Of a stretch of 57,341 bases of DNA, positions 51,426 to 57,341 are shown one piece after another. A model generated the notes under the pieces. It did no database searches and was not told the DNA's origin. It was given only the letters and a program-made list of their open reading frames with translations. A program made the translations under genes and the position numbers. The DNA is from Rikenellaceae bacterium (GTDB taxonomy: Bacteria > Bacteroidota > Bacteroidia > Bacteroidales > UBA932): NCBI GenBank assembly GCA_900769905.1, contig CAAGIL010000145.1:1-57341 (forward strand), given 5' to 3'. The number at the start of each line of letters is the position of its first letter. Within the stretch, counting starts at the first letter, position 1.

Positions 51426-52738
51426 CCGTTTACAATTGCACTGTACTTGTCGTACTTGGCCTTGTACTCGTCGCTCTCGCTGATGAAGCGGTAGCAGGCG
51501 TTCTTGAGGTACTCTGCCACATTTACCCTGACTTCCTCATCCTTGGTAAGCTCGAAAGCCTTCTCGAATGCAGGAATGCAGGACTTGAGGCTGGTCTCGA
51601 ACTCTCCCATAAGGGCCATATACTTGGCATCGTCAAGCTCATTGGCGGCCTTCTCCTGGATTGAAACTGCGAGATTGTAGAAGTGGATTCCTTCTCCGAT
51701 ATAACCCCACTCGTATGCAGGATTTACATCTGCGCACTTGCGGTAAGACACAACTGCCTCATCAAGATGTCCGAGCTTCTCGTGGATATTGCCCTCAACA
51801 TAGTAAAGGGAAGCATTGTCCGGCTCGTTCTTCTTGGCCTCGTCGAGGAGGGAGAAGAGACGGTCAGTGTCGTCGCCGCTCTTGAGATAGTAGTTGATCA
51901 GACCTACGAGGATGGCCTGGCTCTGAGGATACTTGGAGAATCCCTTCTCAAGATACTCCTTCTGGGCCTCAGGACGCTCGGTCTTCTCGGCGATGTCGGC
52001 AAGCTTTGCGTATGAGTCGCCGTCGCTTCCCGCATATCCGAGTTCGATGCCCTTGTTGAAGAGCTTCTCGGCACGCTCGAGCTCATCGGCTGCCCAGGCG
52101 GTGTATGCGGCATTGTAAACGGAGTTGGTGTCAAGGGCGCTGTACGGAGCGGTGCCGGCTGCGTCGGCAGCCTTCTCGAAGAGAACGGAAGCCTTGCTCA
52201 TATCGCCGAGGCTGTAAGCTGCATAAGCATCCTCGGAGTACTTCTCGGAGATGGACTTGAGAGCCTCTGAGATATCCTTCTTTGACTTGGAACCGGTATC
52301 AAGCTTAGCAGCTTCAGAGTATGCCTTCAGGGCCTCTCCAAGAGGATCAGCCATCACAGGCTCGGTAACCTCAACGATTTCGAGGAGACCGTTCTCGGAG
52401 AAATAATAGTTCCTGTTGGCGTAGGATACCTTGGTGAGGTTTCTTCCGCCCACATTTACAGTCTGCTCGGAAACAGGCTTTTCCGCAGAAGCGACGAGGG
52501 AGAACTCCTGCCTTGACATACCGATCCAGGCGTTGCCCTTAGGGAAATTGTAAGCGTCCAGAAGCGCCTTGCCATACTTGATCCAGGTGGCAGGCTTGGT
52601 GTTCTGCTTAGGATTGGTGGTTGCTGCCGCTGCCTTCTCCACGGCTGCCTTTGCAGCAGCTGCGTTCTTCGGCTGCGCCTGCATATCTACAGCCGATACT
52701 GCGGCTGCGACTGCGAGAACTAAAAAGATTTTTTTCAT
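51422..52738 (-). CDS. Tetratricopeptide-repeat protein, exported
   Basis: 438 residues with a signal peptide (cleavage near MQAQP, residue 22), an alanine-rich low-complexity stretch, then TPR-type helical pairs from about 130 on (AAYSLGDMSKASVLFEKAAD, AWAADELERAEKLFNKGIEL, ASLYYVEGNIHEKLGHLDEA). It probably scaffolds other proteins in the periplasm. It follows gyrA after 20 bases and may be read with it. From memory, a TPR gene also sits next to gyrA in related Bacteroidales; I cannot check that here. No enzymatic domain is visible. Confidence 0.85.
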   Translation of the reverse strand: MKKIFLVLAVAAAVSAVDMQAQPKNAAAAKAAVEKAAAATTNPKQNTKPATWIKYGKALLDAYNFPKGNAWIGMSRQEFSLVASAEKPVSEQTVNVGGRNLTKVSYANRNYYFSENGLLEIVEVTEPVMADPLGEALKAYSEAAKLDTGSKSKKDISEALKSISEKYSEDAYAAYSLGDMSKASVLFEKAADAAGTAPYSALDTNSVYNAAYTAWAADELERAEKLFNKGIELGYAGSDGDSYAKLADIAEKTERPEAQKEYLEKGFSKYPQSQAILVGLINYYLKSGDDTDRLFSLLDEAKKNEPDNASLYYVEGNIHEKLGHLDEAVVSYRKCADVNPAYEWGYIGEGIHFYNLAVSIQEKAANELDDAKYMALMGEFETSLKSCIPAFEKAFELTKDEEVRVNVAEYLKNACYRFISESDEYKAKYDKYSAIVNG

Positions 52739-52758
52739 ACGATTCTATCGTTAATAAA

Positions 52759-55320
52759 TTATTGTTCAACTTCATTCTGAACCTCATCAGCAGTTTCCTG
52801 AGGGGCCTCAGCCGGGGTCTCATCCTCCTCCTTGGCTACCGGAGAAACCGCCGCAATCGAATCTCCTTCCTTGAGATTGATGAGCTTGACGCCCTGGGTT
52901 GCCCTTCCTGCGAGCCTGATTTCAGCCACATCCATCCTGATGGTAAGTCCGGACTTGGTGATGATCATAAGGTCATTGTCCTCAGTCACATCCTTGATTG
53001 CAACAAGCGGGCCAGTCTTATCCGTGATATTGATGGTCTTCACGCCCTTGGCTCCCCTTGAGGTTGTCCTGTACTCTTCGTAATCGGAGCGCTTGCCGAA
53101 GCCGTTGGCGCTGACTACCAATATGCTGTGCCTTGAAGCTTCCTCGCTTTCTTTGGCGTAGCTGATGGCTCCTATCACTTCGTCATCCTCTTCTATAGAG
53201 ATGCCGCGCACGCCCGAAGAGTTGCGTCCGAGAGGACGGAGTTCATCCTCCTCGAAGCGGCAGCAGCGTCCTGCACGCGCCGCAAGGAGTATCTGCTCGC
53301 TGCCGTCGGTGAGGATTGCATCCAGGAGTTCGTCTCCCTCCCTGATGTTGATTGCTATGATTCCCTTGTTGCGGCTGCGCTTGTTGGCGTACTCGGAAAG
53401 GGTGGTCTTCTTGACAACGCCGCGCTTGGTGACCAGGGTCACGAAATGGCTTTCGGTGTACTCCGGACTCTCGATGGACTTCGCGTTGAGGTAGGTCCTG
53501 ATGCTGTCGCCCGAATCTATGGAGAGCAGGTTCTGCACCGCCCTTCCCTTCGAGGTCCTGGATCCTTCTGGAAGCTCGTAAACCTTTAGTCTGTAGCACA
53601 TTCCCTTATCGGTGAAGAAGAGCATCGTGGAGTGCATATTGGCCACGTAGATGTGTTCGATGAAGTCCTCTTCCCTGGTGGCGCTGGCTTTCTTGCCCAT
53701 ACCTCCCCTCGCCTGGCTCTTGAACTCGGTGAGCGGGGTGCGCTTGATGTATCCGAGATGGGAGATGGTGATGACCACATCCTCGTCGGCATAGAAGTCC
53801 TCAGGATTGAACTCCTCGTCGGACATCGTAATCTCGGTGCGGCGGGCGTCGCCGAACTTCGCCTTGAGGTCCATACATTCCTGCTTCACTATTGCAAGCT
53901 GTTCCTCGTCGCTCGCGAGTATCTGCTCGCAACGGGCGATGAACTTCTCGAGCTCGTCGTACTCCGCCTGGAGCCTCTCCTTTTCGAGTCCGGTGAGCTG
54001 ACGCAGGCGCATCTCGACAATTGCCGTGGCCTGGAGGTCATCGAAGCCGAAACGCTCGGAAAGGGTCGCCTTCGCCAGATCCACGCTCCTGGAGGTCTTG
54101 ATGATGGCGATGATCTCGTCGATGACGTCGATGGCCCTGAGCAGACCTTCGAGTATGTGGGCCCTCTTCTTCGCCTTGTCCAGCTCGAAGCGGGTGCGGC
54201 GCACCACAACCTCGTGGCGGAAGTCGATGAAGGTGGCAAGCATATCCTTGAGGGTCAGTGTCCTTGGCCTGCCGCCCACAAGGGCTACGTTGTTGATCGA
54301 GAAACTGCTCTGGAGAGCCGTGTACTTGTAGAGGGTGTTGAGCACCACGCTGGCGTTGGCATCCTTCTTCACGAGGAATTCTATGCGTATGCCCTGCCTG
54401 TTGGTGAGTTCCCTGATTTCAGAGATGCCCTCAATCTTCTTGTCACGCACCATCTCGCTGATGCGGGCGAGCATATCGGCCTTGTTGACCATATAAGGGA
54501 CCTCGGTCACAACAATTGCCTCCCTGCCGTTGTCGTGCTCTTCAATCTCGGCTTTCGCCCTGAGCACCACGCGGCCGCGACCGGTGTTGTATGCGTCGAT
54601 TATGCCCTGACGGCCAAGGATGATGCCTCCGGTAGGGAAATCCGGGCCCTTGATGTGCTCCATCAGCTCCTCGGTGCAGATGTCGGGATTGTCGATGTAT
54701 GCGCAGATGGCATCGCAGACCTCACCGAGGTTGTGCGGAGCCATATTCGTGGCCATACCCACGGCAATTCCTGACGAGCCGTTGAGCAGAAGGAGTGGGA
54801 CCTTTGTAGGAAGCACCGTCGGCTCCTCGAGGGAGTCGTCGAAGTTCAGGGTCATATCCACCGTATCCTTGTCAATGTCAGCGAGAACCTCTTCGGAAAT
54901 CTTCTCCAGCTTGGCCTCGGTGTAACGCATTGCCGCAACCGGGTCGCCGTCCATTGAACCGAAGTTTCCCTGACCGTATACCAAAGGATATCTCTGATTC
55001 CAGTTCTGCGCCAGACGCGCCATCGCGTCGTAAACGCTTGAGTCGCCGTGAGGGTGGAACTTACCGAGCACCTCACCGACGATACGCGCGGACTTCTTTG
55101 TCTGTCCGCCATAACTCAGTCCAAGACCGTCCATACCGAAAAGAACTCGGCGCTGCACAGGCTTCAGACCGTCCCTCGCATCAGGAAGGGCACGGGACAC
55201 GATAACGGACATCGAGTAGTCGATGTACGCGGTGCGCATCTCGTGGTCTATCTCCACGGGCTCAATGATGCCCGTCACTTCTTCCTTGATCTCTTCGGGA
55301 TTCTTTACCTCACTATCCAT
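52759..55320 (-). CDS. gyrA: DNA gyrase subunit A
   Basis: 853 residues. The breakage-reunion domain has the catalytic Tyr133 in AAMRYTEAKL. The quinolone region reads HPHGDSSVYDAM, with Ser94 and Asp98 at the positions of E. coli Ser83 and Asp87, the susceptible form. The C-terminal beta-pinwheel shows its repeated blades, including the GyrA-box-like QARGGMGKKA. It introduces negative supercoils with GyrB, which is not in the window. A -7 box (55346-55353) precedes it, divergent from that of the Clp N-domain gene. Confidence 0.98.
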   Translation of the reverse strand: MDSEVKNPEEIKEEVTGIIEPVEIDHEMRTAYIDYSMSVIVSRALPDARDGLKPVQRRVLFGMDGLGLSYGGQTKKSARIVGEVLGKFHPHGDSSVYDAMARLAQNWNQRYPLVYGQGNFGSMDGDPVAAMRYTEAKLEKISEEVLADIDKDTVDMTLNFDDSLEEPTVLPTKVPLLLLNGSSGIAVGMATNMAPHNLGEVCDAICAYIDNPDICTEELMEHIKGPDFPTGGIILGRQGIIDAYNTGRGRVVLRAKAEIEEHDNGREAIVVTEVPYMVNKADMLARISEMVRDKKIEGISEIRELTNRQGIRIEFLVKKDANASVVLNTLYKYTALQSSFSINNVALVGGRPRTLTLKDMLATFIDFRHEVVVRRTRFELDKAKKRAHILEGLLRAIDVIDEIIAIIKTSRSVDLAKATLSERFGFDDLQATAIVEMRLRQLTGLEKERLQAEYDELEKFIARCEQILASDEEQLAIVKQECMDLKAKFGDARRTEITMSDEEFNPEDFYADEDVVITISHLGYIKRTPLTEFKSQARGGMGKKASATREEDFIEHIYVANMHSTMLFFTDKGMCYRLKVYELPEGSRTSKGRAVQNLLSIDSGDSIRTYLNAKSIESPEYTESHFVTLVTKRGVVKKTTLSEYANKRSRNKGIIAINIREGDELLDAILTDGSEQILLAARAGRCCRFEEDELRPLGRNSSGVRGISIEEDDEVIGAISYAKESEEASRHSILVVSANGFGKRSDYEEYRTTSRGAKGVKTINITDKTGPLVAIKDVTEDNDLMIITKSGLTIRMDVAEIRLAGRATQGVKLINLKEGDSIAAVSPVAKEEDETPAEAPQETADEVQNEVEQ

Positions 55321-55345
55321 AAACGTTATATTATTTCCAAATATG

Positions 55346-55353
55346 CAAATTTA
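55346..55353 (-). promoter_or_regulatory. -7 box of gyrA
   Basis: The minus strand reads TAAATTTG (TAnnTTTG), 25 bases before the gyrA ATG. Confidence 0.6.
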
Positions 55354-55376
55354 CTAAATAATTCCGAGAAAATTGC

Positions 55377-55384
55377 TATTTTTG
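55377..55384 (+). promoter_or_regulatory. -7 box of the Clp N-domain gene
   Basis: TATTTTTG (TAnnTTTG), 16 bases before the ATG; divergent from the gyrA promoter. Confidence 0.55.
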
Positions 55385-55400
55385 AACTGTAAATTACTAT

Positions 55401-55961
55401 ATGCAGCTGAGCTTTTCAGAAGAACTGACGCGCATACTCTCCTACGCAAGGGAGGAGGCGCTCCGCACCGGCCACAGGGCTATGGGTGCGGATCACGTCG
55501 TGCTCGGAATACTGCGCCACGCGGGGAACAGGGCCTGCACCCTGCTCAGGGACCTGGACATAGACCCCGCAGAATTCAAGCTCGAACTGGACAGCCTGCT
55601 CTTCCGGGACAGCCCCCTTCAATACCACGACCCCGTAGTACCCCATATCTCCCTGGAAAGGATGATGAGTCTGGCCGGTTACGAGACCCTGCGCTGCGGA
55701 AGCGGCTGCGTGTCGGCAATTCACCTTCTGCTGGCCGCTTCCAGGGACAGCAGCTGCTGCAGTACCGGCCTCCTCTACTCCAGGGGACTGGATTACGATA
55801 TACTCCGTTTCGAGGCTGAAAGCCGGGGGCTTCTGCGTCCCGAGTCCCGGGAAGTGCAGGAAATAGGCAGGGACGAAATCGAAAAAACCTTCGGAGCGGT
55901 CAGCGACAGACTCCTGTCACTGTACGGCACCGAAGGCTCGAACGTGAAATATCTGAGCTGA
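55401..55961 (+). CDS. Standalone Clp N-terminal domain protein
   Basis: 186 residues. Two Clp-N repeats: first LSFSEELTRILSYAREEA with GADHVVLGILRH, second ISLERMMSLAGYETLR with SAIHLLLAASRD. After about residue 145 there is only a short tail; the AAA+ ATPase domains of ClpC or ClpB are absent and the next gene begins 2 bases on. Full ClpC uses this domain to bind substrates and adaptors, so a free copy may act as adaptor or decoy. In related Bacteroidales I recall clpC beside gyrA, which would make this a shrunken descendant; that is unverified. Confidence 0.82.
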   Translation: MQLSFSEELTRILSYAREEALRTGHRAMGADHVVLGILRHAGNRACTLLRDLDIDPAEFKLELDSLLFRDSPLQYHDPVVPHISLERMMSLAGYETLRCGSGCVSAIHLLLAASRDSSCCSTGLLYSRGLDYDILRFEAESRGLLRPESREVQEIGRDEIEKTFGAVSDRLLSLYGTEGSNVKYLS

Positions 55962-55963
55962 AT

Positions 55964-56833
55964 CTAGCTCGTAAGCCTGTCGAGGGCGAGCTCCACGAGC
56001 TGCTTCACCCTAGGCTTGTAGTCCGTATTGGCATCCTTGAGATAGCGGTGGGCAATGGCGCAGCACACGGTGCCGGCATTGTGGCCCAGCTTGGCGGCGA
56101 GTCCCGCAAGGGCCGAACCTTCCATCTCAAAGTTGGTGATCTTGTACCCTCCGAACTCGAAGCTCTCGAAGTCCTCAAGCATATTGGGCATTGCGAGTCC
56201 CTGACGCACCACCCTTCCCTGAGGTCCGTAGAAGCCCGATGCGGAAATGGTCATTCCCTTCACGGTGCAGTCCTCGAAAAGCTTGACAAGTTTGTCGCTT
56301 GCGCGCACGAAGTAAGGGTCAGGAAGGTGCCTGTCCCAATGCACGTGCTCCTTGAAGGCCTCCTCGAAGTCGAGCAGGGCTATACTGTCCCTGTTGTCAT
56401 ACCAGTTGAGCAGTCCGTCGCAGCCCACTGAAATGTGGGAGAAGATGAAGGCTCCGAGAGGAATCTCGGGCTGTATGGCTCCGCAGGTGCCGATTCGGAG
56501 TATGTCCAGGGTCTTGTGCTCCGGCTTCACCTCGCGGGTCCCGAAGTCGATATTTGCCAGGGCATCCAGCTCGGTCATCACGATGTCTATGTTGTCCGTG
56601 CCGATTCCGGTGGACAGAGCAGTCACGCGGCAGTTATTGTAAACTCCTGTTATCCAGGCAAATTCGCGGGAAGAGCCCTCGCACTGGATTTCGCTGAACA
56701 AAGGTCTGAACATTTCCACTCTGCCAGGGTCGCCGACCAGGATGACCTTGTCGCCGAGCTGGTCCGGACGTATATGGATGTGGAATGCTGATCCGTCCGA
56801 ATTGATGATGAGTTCTGATTCCGGTATTCTCAT
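55964..56833 (-). CDS. Nucleoside phosphorylase, uridine phosphorylase-like
   Basis: 289 residues of the PNP/UDP superfamily: VILVGDPGRVEMF (phosphate site), STGIGTDNIDIVMTEL, LRIGTCGAIQP, and NFEMEGSALAGLA (ribose site) are all present. It splits a nucleoside with phosphate into base and ribose 1-phosphate for salvage. Whether uridine or another nucleoside is the substrate cannot be told from sequence alone. It lies 11 bases after the DUF4293 gene, probably in one operon, and converges on the Clp N-domain gene with a 2-base gap. Confidence 0.9.
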   Translation of the reverse strand: MRIPESELIINSDGSAFHIHIRPDQLGDKVILVGDPGRVEMFRPLFSEIQCEGSSREFAWITGVYNNCRVTALSTGIGTDNIDIVMTELDALANIDFGTREVKPEHKTLDILRIGTCGAIQPEIPLGAFIFSHISVGCDGLLNWYDNRDSIALLDFEEAFKEHVHWDRHLPDPYFVRASDKLVKLFEDCTVKGMTISASGFYGPQGRVVRQGLAMPNMLEDFESFEFGGYKITNFEMEGSALAGLAAKLGHNAGTVCCAIAHRYLKDANTDYKPRVKQLVELALDRLTS

Positions 56834-56844
56834 AATGCTTTATA

Positions 56845-57276
56845 TCAATGATTTAATGTTTTTTTTGAGGATCTGAGCCGGGATGCGCTGCGCACCATCA
56901 GCTCGTCGGAGAAAATGTTCTTTGCCGCAAGCAGGTCACACACGATGGCGGCAAGCGGGAAGAGCACGGTCAGATGGAAGCGCAAACCGTCGGCAGCGGT
57001 AAAATAATCCACTGCGAGCCATACCTGGAATGCCAGGGTGATGATGGCGGAAAGCACGGCCGTGCGCATCTGGAAGATCCTGAACTTGTAGCAGCCCAGG
57101 GCAAGGATGTTGAGCAAGGTGATGATTACCAGGAGCACGGTATAGGGCAGGTACACGGTGAACATCACCTGCTGAGCCCCGTCAACGCCGAGAATCTCAG
57201 CCTTGCTGCAGAAGAAGAGCAATCCGATGAGGACTGTTGAGATGAATAAATAGAGTGTTTGGATTCTTTGCCACAT
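56845..57276 (-). CDS. DUF4293 membrane protein
   Basis: 143 residues beginning with the family-typical MWQRIQTLYLF. Four hydrophobic segments (about 8-25, 42-62, 74-92, 100-120) make a four-helix membrane protein, with a basic C-terminal tail. DUF4293 is largely confined to Bacteroidetes and has no known function. It begins 2 bases after the stop of a gene that runs off the right edge and precedes the nucleoside phosphorylase by 11 bases. Confidence 0.88.
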   Translation of the reverse strand: MWQRIQTLYLFISTVLIGLLFFCSKAEILGVDGAQQVMFTVYLPYTVLLVIITLLNILALGCYKFRIFQMRTAVLSAIITLAFQVWLAVDYFTAADGLRFHLTVLFPLAAIVCDLLAAKNIFSDELMVRSASRLRSSKKTLNH

Positions 57277-57278
57277 AA

Positions 57279-57341
57279 TTATCTTGAATTGAAACGGGCG
57301 AGCACGTTCTGCTCGTAGGTTTTTGAAATCGGAATGAAGTC
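57279..57341 (-). CDS. C-terminal end of an unidentified gene (cut by window edge)
   Basis: The minus strand has an open frame from the window edge to a TAA at 57279-57281, 20 codons ending TYEQNVLARFNSR. It is in phase with no start in the window. The 2-base gap to DUF4293 suggests the same operon. The piece is too short to identify. Confidence 0.6.
   Translation of the reverse strand, partial: DFIPISKTYEQNVLARFNSR

Noticed and set aside
1..57341. CRISPR arrays, transposases, prophage genes
   Set aside because: No regularly spaced repeats, no transposase or integrase motifs and no phage structural genes were seen on either strand.

Overview
The window looks like a chromosome segment of a gut- or rumen-type Bacteroidales bacterium of moderately high GC. 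The evidence is a SusC/SusD pair, a hybrid two-component regulator, lipobox lipoproteins, the class II xylose isomerase operon, DUF4293, and the recurring promoter element TAnnTTTG, which is the Bacteroidetes -7 box. I would not name a genus. Coding density is very high: no gap between genes exceeds about 210 bases. There is no CRISPR array, insertion sequence or prophage.

Region 1 (1-20.6 kb, almost all minus strand) is a hemicellulose cassette. A hybrid two-component regulator (16.6-20.6 kb) precedes susC-susD (11.4-16.4 kb). These are followed by a separate enzyme operon: a CE6-CE1-type double esterase, two GH43 enzymes and a GH9 protein. Just beyond a tRNA-Gly(CCC) lies xylB-xylA-xylE (xylE runs off the left edge). 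Together they describe import of a short substituted xylan, deacylation, removal of side chains and xylose, and entry of xylose into the pentose phosphate pathway. susC and the enzyme operon carry the same TGTTAC direct-repeat operator exactly 30 bp upstream of the -7 box.

Region 2 (20.6-32.2 kb) holds a COG0523 GTPase with a His-rich loop, a DUF389 membrane protein behind methylglyoxal synthase, a small outer-membrane barrel with a leader ORF, and a rubrerythrin. A tightly packed run follows: a 47-aa rubredoxin, rfbA, rfbD, L-serine dehydratase, a second CE1 esterase and a GH95 enzyme.

Region 3 (32.2-45.7 kb) has a Na/Pi symporter divergent from a PhoB/PhoR-like pair with a 7-4-7 Pho-box-like repeat between them, then HtpG, two envelope proteins, an acyl-CoA synthetase, a HAD hydrolase with an RluA-type pseudouridine synthase, a membrane-anchored AraC regulator and two YitT transporters.

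Region 4 (45.7-57.3 kb) is mostly housekeeping. An operon encodes a SPOR lipoprotein, a catalytically dead M28-like protein fused to a TonB C-terminal domain, LeuRS and YitT. A CapA-like protein, a TPR protein, GyrA, a standalone Clp N-domain protein, a nucleoside phosphorylase and DUF4293 complete it. The most notable items are the shared HTCS operator geometry, the Pho box, the pseudo-peptidase, the Clp-N-only protein and a hairpin-rich element between the two yitT genes.
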